A stretch of DNA of 17,339 nt, from assembly GCA_964473045.1 (NCBI GenBank), contig CAYYMX010000022.1:1-17339 (forward strand), written 5' to 3'. The notes beneath the pieces are model-generated. The model was not told the origin of the DNA and did not search any database. It worked only from the letters and a program-made list of their open reading frames with translations. A program made the translations under genes and the position numbers. Shown here piece by piece: positions 7,904 through 14,705 of the stretch. Source of the DNA: CAYYMX01 sp964473045. GTDB taxonomy: Bacteria > Pseudomonadota > Alphaproteobacteria > Methylaequorales > Methylaequoraceae. Each line of letters begins with the position of its first letter. The stretch's first letter is position 1.

Positions 7904-8470
7904 GAGGTATGGGCTAAAGATTTCTCTAAAGTTGATTTCTTTTCCTTCAACCTGACATATTCTTTCCGTTGTTTTTTTTATTACAAGATCTTGAGGTGGA
8001 AAGATATTTTCCCGCAATAGAAAAAAAATTAAAATTATATCGCATGTCCAATTTCCTACACCTTTAAATGTAAGTAATTTATCTTTTATCTTTTCATCCG
8101 AAAGGAACTTTAGCTTATTAATGTCAATATTTCCCTTCTTTATAGAATCATACATTATGCATATACAATTACTTTTTTGATTTGAAATTCTAATTTCTGA
8201 TAGCCTTGATAGTAATTTTTTTTTTTGAGGAAAATCACTTAAACACGGATTTTTTTTGTTTAATGAATTACAAAACCGTAACCAAATTGTTTTTGCAACT
8301 TTATCTGAAATTTGCTGAGAAATTATAGTTTTGCAAAAAAAAGAAAAAAAGTCTATTTGTGGGCTTTTGAGTTTTATAACTCCATTAAATTTTACTTGTT
8401 TGCTCAAGTAATTATATGGGAGACATTTTTTTAAAATTTTTTTATGAACAATTTCAAATTCATAAGACAT
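7874..8470 (-). CDS. HhH-GPD DNA glycosylase (AlkA-like 3-methyladenine glycosylase)
   Basis: Base-excision repair enzyme of the HhH-GPD superfamily, likely removing alkylated purines. Visible in order are FFCKTIISQQIS (residues about 42-55, the family's QQIS helix), the helix-hairpin-helix TFKGVGNWTCDIIL, and NIFPPQDLVIKK with the catalytic Asp near residue 161. The 198 residues are close to other bacterial single-domain members. The C-terminus PYLSIFSLHPIY matches the usual position of a PWRSxAxWYLWR-like end, but it lacks the Trp residues and stops early, inside the hemY gene. I chose the ATG at 8470, which overlaps the upstream stop by one base (TGATG). A TTG one codon earlier is open. 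It is the last gene of the glycosyltransferase/LAB_N unit, which is functionally unexpected. Confidence 0.85.
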   Translation of the reverse strand: MSYEFEIVHKKILKKCLPYNYLSKQVKFNGVIKLKSPQIDFFSFFCKTIISQQISDKVAKTIWLRFCNSLNKKNPCLSDFPQKKKLLSRLSEIRISNQKSNCICIMYDSIKKGNIDINKLKFLSDEKIKDKLLTFKGVGNWTCDIILIFFLLRENIFPPQDLVIKKTTERICQVEGKEINFREIFSPYLSIFSLHPIY

Positions 8471-8772
8471 CAATTTATTTTCATAATTTTGGATGGGTCA
8501 GTTTTTTTACCACTTCCAAACTTTTTTATTAAGTAGAGGTTTCTTGAGTAAATTAAAAACCCGCAAGATTGACCCACAATAAATACTGGATCTTGTTTAT
8601 GGATTGCATAGCTGAGTAAAACCATACTTCCTGCTAGGCTAATCCACCAGAAAATATTTGGAATCACACTTTTTGATGCTCTTTCACTAACAATCCATTG
8701 AATAAGAAATCTAGAAGCAAAGATTGTCTGTCCAATGAACCCAATTATTAGCCAAATTTCTTGAGTTAACAT
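8470..8772 (-). CDS. LAB_N (lipid A biosynthesis N-terminal) domain membrane protein
   Basis: A 100-residue protein with about three transmembrane helices that matches the LAB_N domain along its full length: GFIGQTIFASRFLIQWIVSE, SVIPNIFWWISLAGS, LLSYAIHKQDPVFIVGQ and GFLIYSRNLYL. These small proteins sit beside polyprenyl-phosphate glycosyltransferases and are thought to assist synthesis or transfer of lipid-linked sugars. From memory, RgtF next to RgtE in Rhizobium is a comparable pair. I prefer the ATG at 8772. It gives a 6-base spacer to a GGAG at 8779-8782, whereas the GTG at 8775 gives only 3. The start overlaps the upstream glycosyltransferase stop by one base, so the two are coupled. 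The substrate is not visible from sequence. Confidence 0.9.
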   Translation of the reverse strand: MLTQEIWLIIGFIGQTIFASRFLIQWIVSERASKSVIPNIFWWISLAGSMVLLSYAIHKQDPVFIVGQSCGFLIYSRNLYLIKKFGSGKKTDPSKIMKIN

Positions 8773-9476
8773 CACTTTCTCCTTTCTTTTTTTTTATTAA
8801 TTAAAGCCCATATTTTTATAAGATCAACAATTCCTATCCAAAATCTATTGTTAAAGTTAAATTTTGAAACTCCTGCAAATCGTTTTCTGTCAAGAACTGG
8901 AACATTAAAGATTTTCCCCTTGTTCATTTTAAATAATGCTGGTAAAAATCTGTGCATATTTCTGATATAGGGAATTTTTAAATAATCAAATTTCGAAAAA
9001 ACTTTAAGTGCACATGCTGTATCATTACATTCATCCTTTAATATCATCATTCTAATGTTGTTGGCTACCCTTGAACTTATTTTTTTTAAAAATGTATCTT
9101 TTCTTTTGACTCTATTTCCGCAGACTAAAGCAAAACTATTTTTGTTGTTTGGAATGTTAATCCAAATGTTCAATAATTTTCTTGCCTCAGTAGGAGCATT
9201 CTGCCCATCACCGTCCATGACACATATAATGGAATTTTTTGCATTTTTTACTCCAGTTTCCATTGCTCTGCACTTTCCCAAATTTTTTTTATGTACGATT
9301 AGTCTAGCTTCAGTATTTGAAAATTTAAACTTTTCTTGAAACCCATCAGTACTTCCATCATCAACTAATAGAATTTCGTGTGAATATCCACTAAATTCTT
9401 CATTGATCTCATCGAGTAGATCAAAAATTGAATCAACCTCGTTAAAAATCGGTATTATTATTGTAAATTTTTTCAT
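8772..9476 (-). CDS. GT2 glycosyltransferase, likely polyprenyl-phosphate sugar synthase
   Basis: Family 2 glycosyltransferase of the dolichol-phosphate-mannose-synthase type. It starts FTIIIPIFNE, followed by ILLVDDGSTD (nucleotide-sugar Asp pair at 39/40), NLGKCRAMETGV and VMDGDGQN (metal-binding DxD at 88-90). A RKRFAGVSKFNFNNRF-like stretch comes near the end. The 234 residues contain the catalytic domain only. The C-terminal transmembrane helices found in ArnC are absent, so membrane association may depend on the adjacent LAB_N protein. The likely reaction is transfer of a sugar or uronic acid from a UDP/GDP donor to undecaprenyl phosphate at the cytoplasmic face. The GT39 enzyme encoded divergently 49 bases away would use that product. 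The sugar cannot be read from the sequence. Confidence 0.88.
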   Translation of the reverse strand: MKKFTIIIPIFNEVDSIFDLLDEINEEFSGYSHEILLVDDGSTDGFQEKFKFSNTEARLIVHKKNLGKCRAMETGVKNAKNSIICVMDGDGQNAPTEARKLLNIWINIPNNKNSFALVCGNRVKRKDTFLKKISSRVANNIRMMILKDECNDTACALKVFSKFDYLKIPYIRNMHRFLPALFKMNKGKIFNVPVLDRKRFAGVSKFNFNNRFWIGIVDLIKIWALINKKKERRK

Positions 9477-9525
9477 ATTAGAATGTTATGATAATTTAAA
9501 TCTAAACGAGTGAATTACAAAAACA
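9477..9525. promoter_or_regulatory. Divergent intergenic region between the two glycosyltransferase units
   Basis: These 49 bases separate the start codons of the GT2 and GT39 genes and must contain both promoters, or promoters overlapping the genes. A TATGATAAT sequence at 9487-9495 is a plausible -10 box toward the plus strand. I see no convincing -35 box or Shine-Dalgarno on either side. The inference rests mainly on the gene arrangement. Confidence 0.3.
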
Positions 9526-11139
9526 ATGACTTTTTTTACACAAAAAAAATATTTGGCATACTTATTCATAATTTTTTGTGCTCTAGTTTTTCTTCAGGGT
9601 ATCTTTCAACTGCCTGTAATGGATAGAGATGAAGCTAGGTTTGCAACTTCAAGCAAAACTATGATTGAGACTTCCGATTTTATTGATATAAAAATGCATG
9701 ATGAGGTCAGATATAAAAAACCAATAGGAATTTATTGGGCTCAAGTTGTTTCAAACATAACTTTTAGTAGTTACCCATATGATAAAATTTGGGCTTACAG
9801 GATTCCATCGTTATTTGGAGTTGTTTTTAGCCTTTTGTTAATTTTTAACTTCTTAAATACTAGCTACAATTCATATATAGGCTTCTTGTCAATTTTTTTT
9901 ATTGTAAGTTGCTTTCTTACTATATCAGAAACGCATCAGGCAAAAACTGATGGATTATTATTTCTAACCATAATTTCATGTAATTTAATTTTATTAGACT
10001 TAGTTAATCGAAAAAGAATCTCGATAAAGTCGAAGTTTTTATTTTGGCTTTCATTAGGTTGTGGAGTAATGATTAAAGGACCCATTATCCTGATTTTTGT
10101 TTTTCTTCCCCTAATATTTTTTTCTTTAGCTAATAAACACAACTATTTAAAATATATATGGAGTTTTGAGGCATTTGCAACTTTTTTGGTAATTGTGGTT
10201 CCTTGGTTTATTCTAATAACCATAAAGTCACAAGGCGTTTTTTGGGATGAATCTTTAGGCCATGATTTATTTAAGAAAATTAAGTCTGGACAAGAGTCAC
10301 ATGGTTTTCCTCCTGGTTATTATGTCATCTTGCTTTTTTTATTTTTTTGGCCTGGATCAGTTTTCTTAGTCCAATTATTTGGAACTATTAGGAAGAAATG
10401 GAAACATTATTTTTTTAGCAAAACTGATGATTGTTTTTTGATTTTTTTATTTCTAATTCCTTTTTTGCTATACGAATTTATCCCAACTAAGTTGCCACAT
10501 TATGTCTTTCCATCATATGTTGCTCTTAGTATCTTAATTGCTAAATTCTTGATAAAACAAAAATTTAGAATTCAAAACATTAAATATAGTTTTATCCCTA
10601 CATTAATTTTTCCTCTAATATTTATCTATTTATTTGTTTACATAGTAGGCGAGTTCTCATTTTATGATGAAACTTTTGTAATATTATGCTTTCTCCTAAT
10701 CTTGTTAACAATTTGTTTAACAAGACTAATCTACAAAGAAAAAATTCTTAACTTTATAAAACTATCTGGTCTGTTTCAACTTTTTGTATATTTTATAATG
10801 GTTTATTTTTTGGTTCCAAGAGTCGAAAAAATATGGATATCAGAAAATATAAATAAAATAATTGATTTAAATAGGAATAAAGTTGATGAGGTTATGAACT
10901 TTGGTTTTAATGAACCCAGCCTAATTTTTTTAACATCACATAAATCAAAAAAAATTGATCCCAATACTCTAAAAAAAAATGAAATTTTGAAAAAGAAGAT
11001 CTTATATATAGTAACTATAAGATTTGAAAAGTTATTTGAGAATGACCCCAAATTCAGAAAATTTAGATTAATAAATGAATTTGATGGATTTAATTATTCA
11101 CAAGGTAAAAAAATAAAATTTAAAGTGTATTTAAATTAA
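9526..11139 (+). CDS. ArnT/GT39-type lipid-linked sugar transferase
   Basis: Polytopic inner membrane glycosyltransferase of the PMT/ArnT superfamily. These enzymes transfer a sugar from a polyprenyl phosphate donor to an acceptor on the periplasmic side. After a first transmembrane helix (about 9-29), the catalytic loop VMDRDEARFA (33-39, with the conserved Asp/Glu) is followed by YKKPIGIYWAQ, a second family hallmark. Many hydrophobic helices follow, then a soluble C-terminal part with FNEPSLIFL. The 537 residues match ArnT (about 550). The acceptor is most plausibly lipid A or LPS, given the neighbouring LAB_N and PAP2 genes; protein glycosylation is the alternative. The PAP2 gene starts 19 bases downstream, in the same transcription unit. 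Confidence 0.88.
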   Translation: MTFFTQKKYLAYLFIIFCALVFLQGIFQLPVMDRDEARFATSSKTMIETSDFIDIKMHDEVRYKKPIGIYWAQVVSNITFSSYPYDKIWAYRIPSLFGVVFSLLLIFNFLNTSYNSYIGFLSIFFIVSCFLTISETHQAKTDGLLFLTIISCNLILLDLVNRKRISIKSKFLFWLSLGCGVMIKGPIILIFVFLPLIFFSLANKHNYLKYIWSFEAFATFLVIVVPWFILITIKSQGVFWDESLGHDLFKKIKSGQESHGFPPGYYVILLFLFFWPGSVFLVQLFGTIRKKWKHYFFSKTDDCFLIFLFLIPFLLYEFIPTKLPHYVFPSYVALSILIAKFLIKQKFRIQNIKYSFIPTLIFPLIFIYLFVYIVGEFSFYDETFVILCFLLILLTICLTRLIYKEKILNFIKLSGLFQLFVYFIMVYFLVPRVEKIWISENINKIIDLNRNKVDEVMNFGFNEPSLIFLTSHKSKKIDPNTLKKNEILKKKILYIVTIRFEKLFENDPKFRKFRLINEFDGFNYSQGKKIKFKVYLN

Positions 11140-11158
11140 TTAAGAAAAATATTATATT

Positions 11159-11938
11159 ATGAAAAAACCTTCAGAAAAATTACAATTTCTAACATCTGTT
11201 AACTTCTTCTTATTTGTAGTTTTTTTTACTGTAATCCTATTTAATTTTTTTGACATACCAATTTTTAAATTTTCGAGATCTTTTGATGGTAATGTTTTTA
11301 GTTTTTTTAAAAATTTCATTGATCCTCTTTCAGACATTCTAGACCCTTTAAACATAGGAATTATTTGTCTATTAGTGATACTTGCTTCTCTAAATATAGA
11401 ATCAATTTTTAGAAACCCTTTAAAATTAAATGTTTTAATCAGGGAAAAGAAATACAAATATGAAGAAATAGTAAACTCATTTAAATTCTATTCATTGATC
11501 TGCAAGCATTTTTTATTTTCACTAATTTTAGCAGGGGTAGTATGTAATTTATTAAAATATATTTTCGGTGTAGCCAGACCAAAATATTTTTTCCTAAAAA
11601 ATTTTGAAAGAATAGACTTTTTTAATATAGATCAAAAAACCAACTCATTTCCTTCAGGACATACCCAGGCTGCATTTACTTTAGCAGTTTTAATTTTTTT
11701 ATACGTAAATAGGTTTGCCTTTATTATTTTTTTCACAGCTTTTCTTATGGGGATATCAAGAATATTTATGTCGATGCACTTTCCAAGTGACATTTTTTTT
11801 GGAGCTTACATAGGAGCTATTTTTCCAGTATTATTGTATAATATTTATTTTAAAATTAATTTAGAAATAATTTATGAAAAAAAAATTATAAATTTTGGAG
11901 ATTTTGTTAAGTTTTTTTTCCGGAGATTTTTTGTATGA
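11159..11938 (+). CDS. PAP2-family membrane phosphatase, possible lipid A phosphatase
   Basis: Type 2 phosphatidic-acid-phosphatase fold with the complete tripartite active site: K133 to R140-P141 (KYIFGVARP), SFPSGH at 163-168, and SR at 200-201 with H207 and D211 (SRIFMSMHFPSD). The membrane helices number about six, with catalytic residues on the periplasmic side. Family members dephosphorylate phosphatidic acid, undecaprenyl pyrophosphate or lipid A (LpxE/LpxF). The ArnT-like gene directly upstream makes a lipid A 1- or 4'-phosphatase attractive, because removal of a phosphate would free the position for a sugar. That substrate is inference. An unusually long hydrophilic segment at about 82-108 separates the second and third helices. 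The 3' end overlaps the next gene by four bases (ATGA). Confidence 0.88.
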   Translation: MKKPSEKLQFLTSVNFFLFVVFFTVILFNFFDIPIFKFSRSFDGNVFSFFKNFIDPLSDILDPLNIGIICLLVILASLNIESIFRNPLKLNVLIREKKYKYEEIVNSFKFYSLICKHFLFSLILAGVVCNLLKYIFGVARPKYFFLKNFERIDFFNIDQKTNSFPSGHTQAAFTLAVLIFLYVNRFAFIIFFTAFLMGISRIFMSMHFPSDIFFGAYIGAIFPVLLYNIYFKINLEIIYEKKIINFGDFVKFFFRRFFV

Positions 11939-12255
11939 AAATTTTTTGCATTTTGATAGTTATTTTTTGCAACTGTTTTACTATTAATCCTGTGTTTGCA
12001 GGTAATTGGTGTAAAGTAATATACAATAGGGATATTTCAGAAGGGGATTTGCAAAAACAAATTTTAAAATGCAAAAATTCTGACAATTTTTTCCTAGCTA
12101 TTCATTCATCTTTTTCAAATGCTGGTCATTTGTTGAATACGTTAATAGCTGAACTTTGTGATTTGAGAAAAAATATTCTCAGACAAGACCCAAGACCTGG
12201 TAATTCTTACTTTTCATCTGTTTGTGAATTTAGAAAACACCATAAAAGAGAATAA
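11935..12255 (+). CDS. Small secreted protein with four cysteines, unknown function
   Basis: I do not recognise this 106-residue protein. It begins with a clear Sec signal peptide (MKIFCILIVIFCNCF...NPVFA), with a likely cleavage after VFA at about residue 23. The mature part is roughly 83 residues and contains four cysteines (in NWCKV, LKCKN, ELCDL and SVCEF), which is suitable for two disulfide bonds in the periplasm. It has no membrane anchor or lipobox. The ATG overlaps the PAP2 stop (ATGA), so it is translated with the phosphatase. A periplasmic accessory to the lipid/glycan cassette is possible, but nothing in the sequence shows the role. The C-terminus is basic (RKHHKRE). Confidence 0.75.
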   Translation: MKIFCILIVIFCNCFTINPVFAGNWCKVIYNRDISEGDLQKQILKCKNSDNFFLAIHSSFSNAGHLLNTLIAELCDLRKNILRQDPRPGNSYFSSVCEFRKHHKRE

Positions 12256-12274
12256 AATTAAACAAAAATCTGAG

Positions 12275-12481
12275 ATGTCGTTAATATCTTATATGTTAAG
12301 TTTAATTCATAATTTAAGATTTGATCGTGAAAAAAAGAATCATCACCATTCTTTTAGAACTAATCTAAACAACTATAGCACATCGGAACTTACTGAAAAT
12401 CAAGACTCTGACGGTCAACTGCTTCCTTCAAACTGTCAACTGCTTTCTTCAAATTGGCTAACCATTTACCGTAAACAATAA
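12275..12481 (+). CDS. Possible 68-residue protein, unknown
   Basis: A short open frame starting at ATG 12275, 19 bases after the preceding gene, with its TAA stop inside the left arm of the terminator at 12479-12505. That is where a last operon gene would end. The N-terminus is mildly hydrophobic (SLISYMLSLIH). The middle is polar with a HHH cluster. The C-terminal third carries a seven-residue repeat, QLLPSNC then QLLSSNW, encoded by a 21-bp tandem repeat. A longer version from GTG 12224 would overlap the upstream gene by 32 bases. There is no good ribosome binding site and I recognise no family. It may be a real small gene or a 3' untranslated region. Confidence 0.45.
   Translation: MSLISYMLSLIHNLRFDREKKNHHHSFRTNLNNYSTSELTENQDSDGQLLPSNCQLLSSNWLTIYRKQ
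12414..12455 (+). repeat. 21-bp tandem duplication, two copies
   Basis: Two adjacent 21-base units (12414-12434 and 12435-12455) differ at only two positions, both C to T. The unit length is a multiple of three and keeps the overlapping 68-residue frame open, giving a seven-residue repeat. It could reflect a recent slippage duplication. Confidence 0.8.
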
Positions 12482-12505
12482 AACCCTGAAGGAATCAGGG
12501 TTTTA
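12479..12505 (+). terminator. Strong intrinsic terminator
   Basis: An 11-bp perfect stem has arms at 12479-12489 and 12495-12505, built on CCCTGA/TCAGGG and extended by A/T pairs. The loop is the five bases AGGAA. The right arm ends in TTTTA, which supplies the U-tract. It closes the GT39-PAP2-secreted protein unit and overlaps the stop codon of the 68-residue frame. The arms are A-rich on the left and T-rich on the right, so it could also act on the opposite strand. Confidence 0.88.
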
Positions 12506-12602
12506 TTGGAGGAAATTAAAATAGACTTGAAACTAGTAGTAACAAAAATATTGATGAGAACGTTATCGCACAAAGTTTTGTTATAATCATACTAGCCCAA
12601 AT

Positions 12603-12647
12603 ATCAATATATAGATGTATTTAGTTAATGTCAAACTATATATTGAT
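12603..12647. promoter_or_regulatory. 12-bp perfect inverted repeat upstream of the FAD oxidase operon
   Basis: Arms ATCAATATATAG (12603-12614) and CTATATATTGAT (12636-12647) are exact reverse complements separated by 21 bases. The right arm overlaps the putative -35 hexamer of the downstream operon, so it could be an operator for a dimeric regulator. Alternatively it may be a weak AU-only hairpin ahead of a T-rich tail. The surrounding 186 bases (12506-12691) hold no gene I can support. A short frame with a hydrophobic segment after the terminator has no start codon. Confidence 0.45.
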
Positions 12648-12670
12648 TTTATTTATTTATTTTTTATAAT
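12643..12670 (+). promoter_or_regulatory. Candidate promoter of the FAD oxidase/DUF1365/Cfa-like operon
   Basis: TTGATT (12643-12648) and a perfect TATAAT (12665-12670) are separated by 16 bases, which fits a housekeeping sigma factor. Transcription would start near 12677, leaving a leader of only about 15 bases with no Shine-Dalgarno. A TATATT at 12683-12688 could even give a leaderless message. In DNA this AT-rich, -10-like hexamers are common, so confidence is moderate. Confidence 0.45.
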
Positions 12671-12691
12671 TTTTTTTTACTATATATTCTA

Positions 12692-13954
12692 ATGGAGAAG
12701 TTAAAAATAGCAGTAATTGGTAGTGGTATATCAGGGTTATCATGTGCCTGGTTGCTTTCAAAAAGACATAATGTAGACCTTTTTGAGAAGAATTCATATT
12801 TTGGCGGGCATGCGAACACGCAAGAAATATCTTTAAATTCTTCAAAAATTAATGTTGATACAGGTTTTATAGTTTTCAATTCTCTAAATTACCCAAACCT
12901 ATGTAATTTATTTGATATTCTCAATGTTGATACCTATGAAAGTGATATGTCATTTTCAGTTTCTAACAGCATAGAAAATCTTGAATATGGTGGAGAAAAT
13001 TTTAATACTATATTTGCTCAAAAATCAAACATTTTTAAACCTAGATTTTTAAAAATGCTTTTAGAGATATTGATTTTTTACAATACTGCAGAAAAAGAAA
13101 GAAAAAAAAACCAAAATAAAAGTCTAGAAGAATACTTAAAAAAAAAAAAATTCTCTGACTTTTTTTTGTACAACCATATTTATCCGATGGCATCGAGTAT
13201 TTGGTCATCTTCAATTGATAATATTAAAAATTACCCGTATGAAAAATTTGTGGATTTTTTTTCTAACCACGGACTTTTAAAAATTCTTAATAGACCAAGA
13301 TGGAGAACTGTTATGGGAGGAAGTAAAGATTATGTAAAAAAAATAATTAAATCATCAACCATGAAAACAAAAAATAAATGTAATATTGAGGTAATGAAAA
13401 GAGCAAGTAAAAGTATTCTTGTTAAGGTAAATGGAAAGTCACTAATCTATGACCATGTTGTTGTGGCCGTGCATTCAAACCAAGTTTCTTCAGTAATTAA
13501 AGATCAAGACACTTTTGAAAAAGAAATATTTTCAAAAATTGAATATTCAAAAAATCTAGTTTATCTTCATTCAGATAATGAGCTAATGCCAAAATCAAAA
13601 AAAGTTTGGTCGAGTTGGAATTATATTAGAAATGATTTGGTAGAAAACAAAATTTCCATAACTTATTGGATGAATAGATTACAAAATCTTAAAACCAAAG
13701 AGGATATTTTTGTTTCACTTAATCCTAATGTGATGCCTAAAAAAAAGAAAATATATAAAAGAATAAATTATAGTCACCCAATCTACAATTTTGAAACATT
13801 TGATACTCAAGCTAAAATCCAGAGGATTCAAGGAAAAAAAAATACGTGGTACTGCGGCGCATATCTTGGCAATGGATTTCATGAAGATGGTATTGAGTCA
13901 GGTTTGAGTGTTGCAGAGAAGATTCTAGGGGAAAAAAGACCATGGACAAAATAG
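12692..13954 (+). CDS. FAD-dependent oxidoreductase (amine oxidase-like), fatty-acid modification cluster
   Basis: A flavoprotein with an N-terminal dinucleotide-binding motif GSGISG (10-15) and acidic residue E32 ending the second strand, then GGHANTQE and VDTGFIVFN. NHIYPMASSIWSS and GGSKDYV follow in the middle. The C-terminal FAD motif is WYCGAYLGNGFHEDGIESGLSVAE. The 420 residues are normal for the NAD(P)-binding-protein/amine-oxidase homologues found beside DUF1365 and Cfa-like genes. In Rhodobacter sphaeroides a gene of this kind, from memory, acts as a desaturase (UfaD) in furan fatty acid synthesis; that role is inference here. A run of 13 A residues at 13138-13150 encodes LKKKK and could allow slippage. 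It is first in its operon and overlaps DUF1365 by 13 bases. Confidence 0.9.
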   Translation: MEKLKIAVIGSGISGLSCAWLLSKRHNVDLFEKNSYFGGHANTQEISLNSSKINVDTGFIVFNSLNYPNLCNLFDILNVDTYESDMSFSVSNSIENLEYGGENFNTIFAQKSNIFKPRFLKMLLEILIFYNTAEKERKKNQNKSLEEYLKKKKFSDFFLYNHIYPMASSIWSSSIDNIKNYPYEKFVDFFSNHGLLKILNRPRWRTVMGGSKDYVKKIIKSSTMKTKNKCNIEVMKRASKSILVKVNGKSLIYDHVVVAVHSNQVSSVIKDQDTFEKEIFSKIEYSKNLVYLHSDNELMPKSKKVWSSWNYIRNDLVENKISITYWMNRLQNLKTKEDIFVSLNPNVMPKKKKIYKRINYSHPIYNFETFDTQAKIQRIQGKKNTWYCGAYLGNGFHEDGIESGLSVAEKILGEKRPWTK

Positions 13955-14703
13955 ATTTTGTAGAAGACTGTCTGTATGAAGGTGTTGTAAAGCATCAAAG
14001 ATTTAAGCCATTTTCACATTCTTTCCATTATAAAATGACGTATTTTTGGTTTGATATTTTGCAATTCAAGGATTACTTAATGTTCAAAAAAAACAAAATT
14101 ACTTTTTTCTCATTCTTTGAAAAAGATCATGGAAATTATGAAAAAAAAAATTTATTTGGCTTTTTTCAAGAACATTTAAAAAAAAAAAATATTAGAGATA
14201 TTTATTTTATAAAGAGTCTTTGTTTGCCTAGAATTCTTGGCTACGTTTTCAATCCTATTTCAGTTTTTATTTGTTATGATAATAACAAAAACCCTAAAGC
14301 TATTATTTTTGAGGTTAGTAATACATTTAAGGAGAGACATGCATACATTTGCAAAGTTACTTCTGGTGAAAACAATAATTTTCTTGTTCCAAAAAAATTC
14401 TATGTTTCTCCATTCTTTAATGTTAAAGGGAAATATCAAATAAGATTTAGCCTTAACCAAAGAATAGTTAATTTATTTATTCAATATGATGTAGAAAATA
14501 AAAAAATTTTTCAGGCATCATTTGTTGGGCAAAAAAAAGATATAGATGAATCTAATTTGTTTAAACTTTTTTTTCCTAAAATTTTCCAAAATATAAAAGC
14601 TACAATTGGGATTTATGCTCAGGCATTGAAATTATTTATTAAAGGTGCAATTTATATAAAGAAACCAAAAAAAAACAAAAATTTTTTTACAACTATTGAA
14701 TAA
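13942..14703 (+). CDS. DUF1365 family protein
   Basis: A 253-residue member of the DUF1365 family, which almost always accompanies FAD oxidoreductase and Cfa-like genes. Recognisable stretches are the N-terminal YEGVVKHQRFKPFSHSFHYKM, LGYVFNPISVFICYD, IFEVSNTFKERHAYI and KKFYVSPFFNVKGKY. No catalytic residues are established for the family, so the function is unknown beyond a part in lipid or fatty acid modification suggested by context. The ATG at 13942 lies inside the end of the upstream gene, and the next gene starts two bases after the stop, so translation is probably coupled across all three. A 12-base A run occurs at 14178-14189. Confidence 0.9.
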   Translation: MDKIDFVEDCLYEGVVKHQRFKPFSHSFHYKMTYFWFDILQFKDYLMFKKNKITFFSFFEKDHGNYEKKNLFGFFQEHLKKKNIRDIYFIKSLCLPRILGYVFNPISVFICYDNNKNPKAIIFEVSNTFKERHAYICKVTSGENNNFLVPKKFYVSPFFNVKGKYQIRFSLNQRIVNLFIQYDVENKKIFQASFVGQKKDIDESNLFKLFFPKIFQNIKATIGIYAQALKLFIKGAIYIKKPKKNKNFFTTIE

Positions 14704-14705
14704 TT

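Noticed and set aside
12525..12640. Short open frame after the terminator encoding a hydrophobic stretch (SFVIIILAQISIY)
   Set aside because: No ATG, GTG or TTG start in frame, and it lies in the presumed promoter region of the next operon.
12548..12647. Three copies of the 8-mer ATATTGAT/ATCAATAT in the intergenic region, also present near the acs start
   Set aside because: The same 8-mer also appears inside several coding regions of this AT-rich window, so the repetition alone is not a regulon signal. Only the exact 12-bp inverted repeat was kept.
12657..12879. Two overlapping minus-strand ORFs at the 5' end of the FAD oxidase gene
   Set aside because: They lie opposite the conserved FAD-binding motif and have no ribosome binding site or family features.
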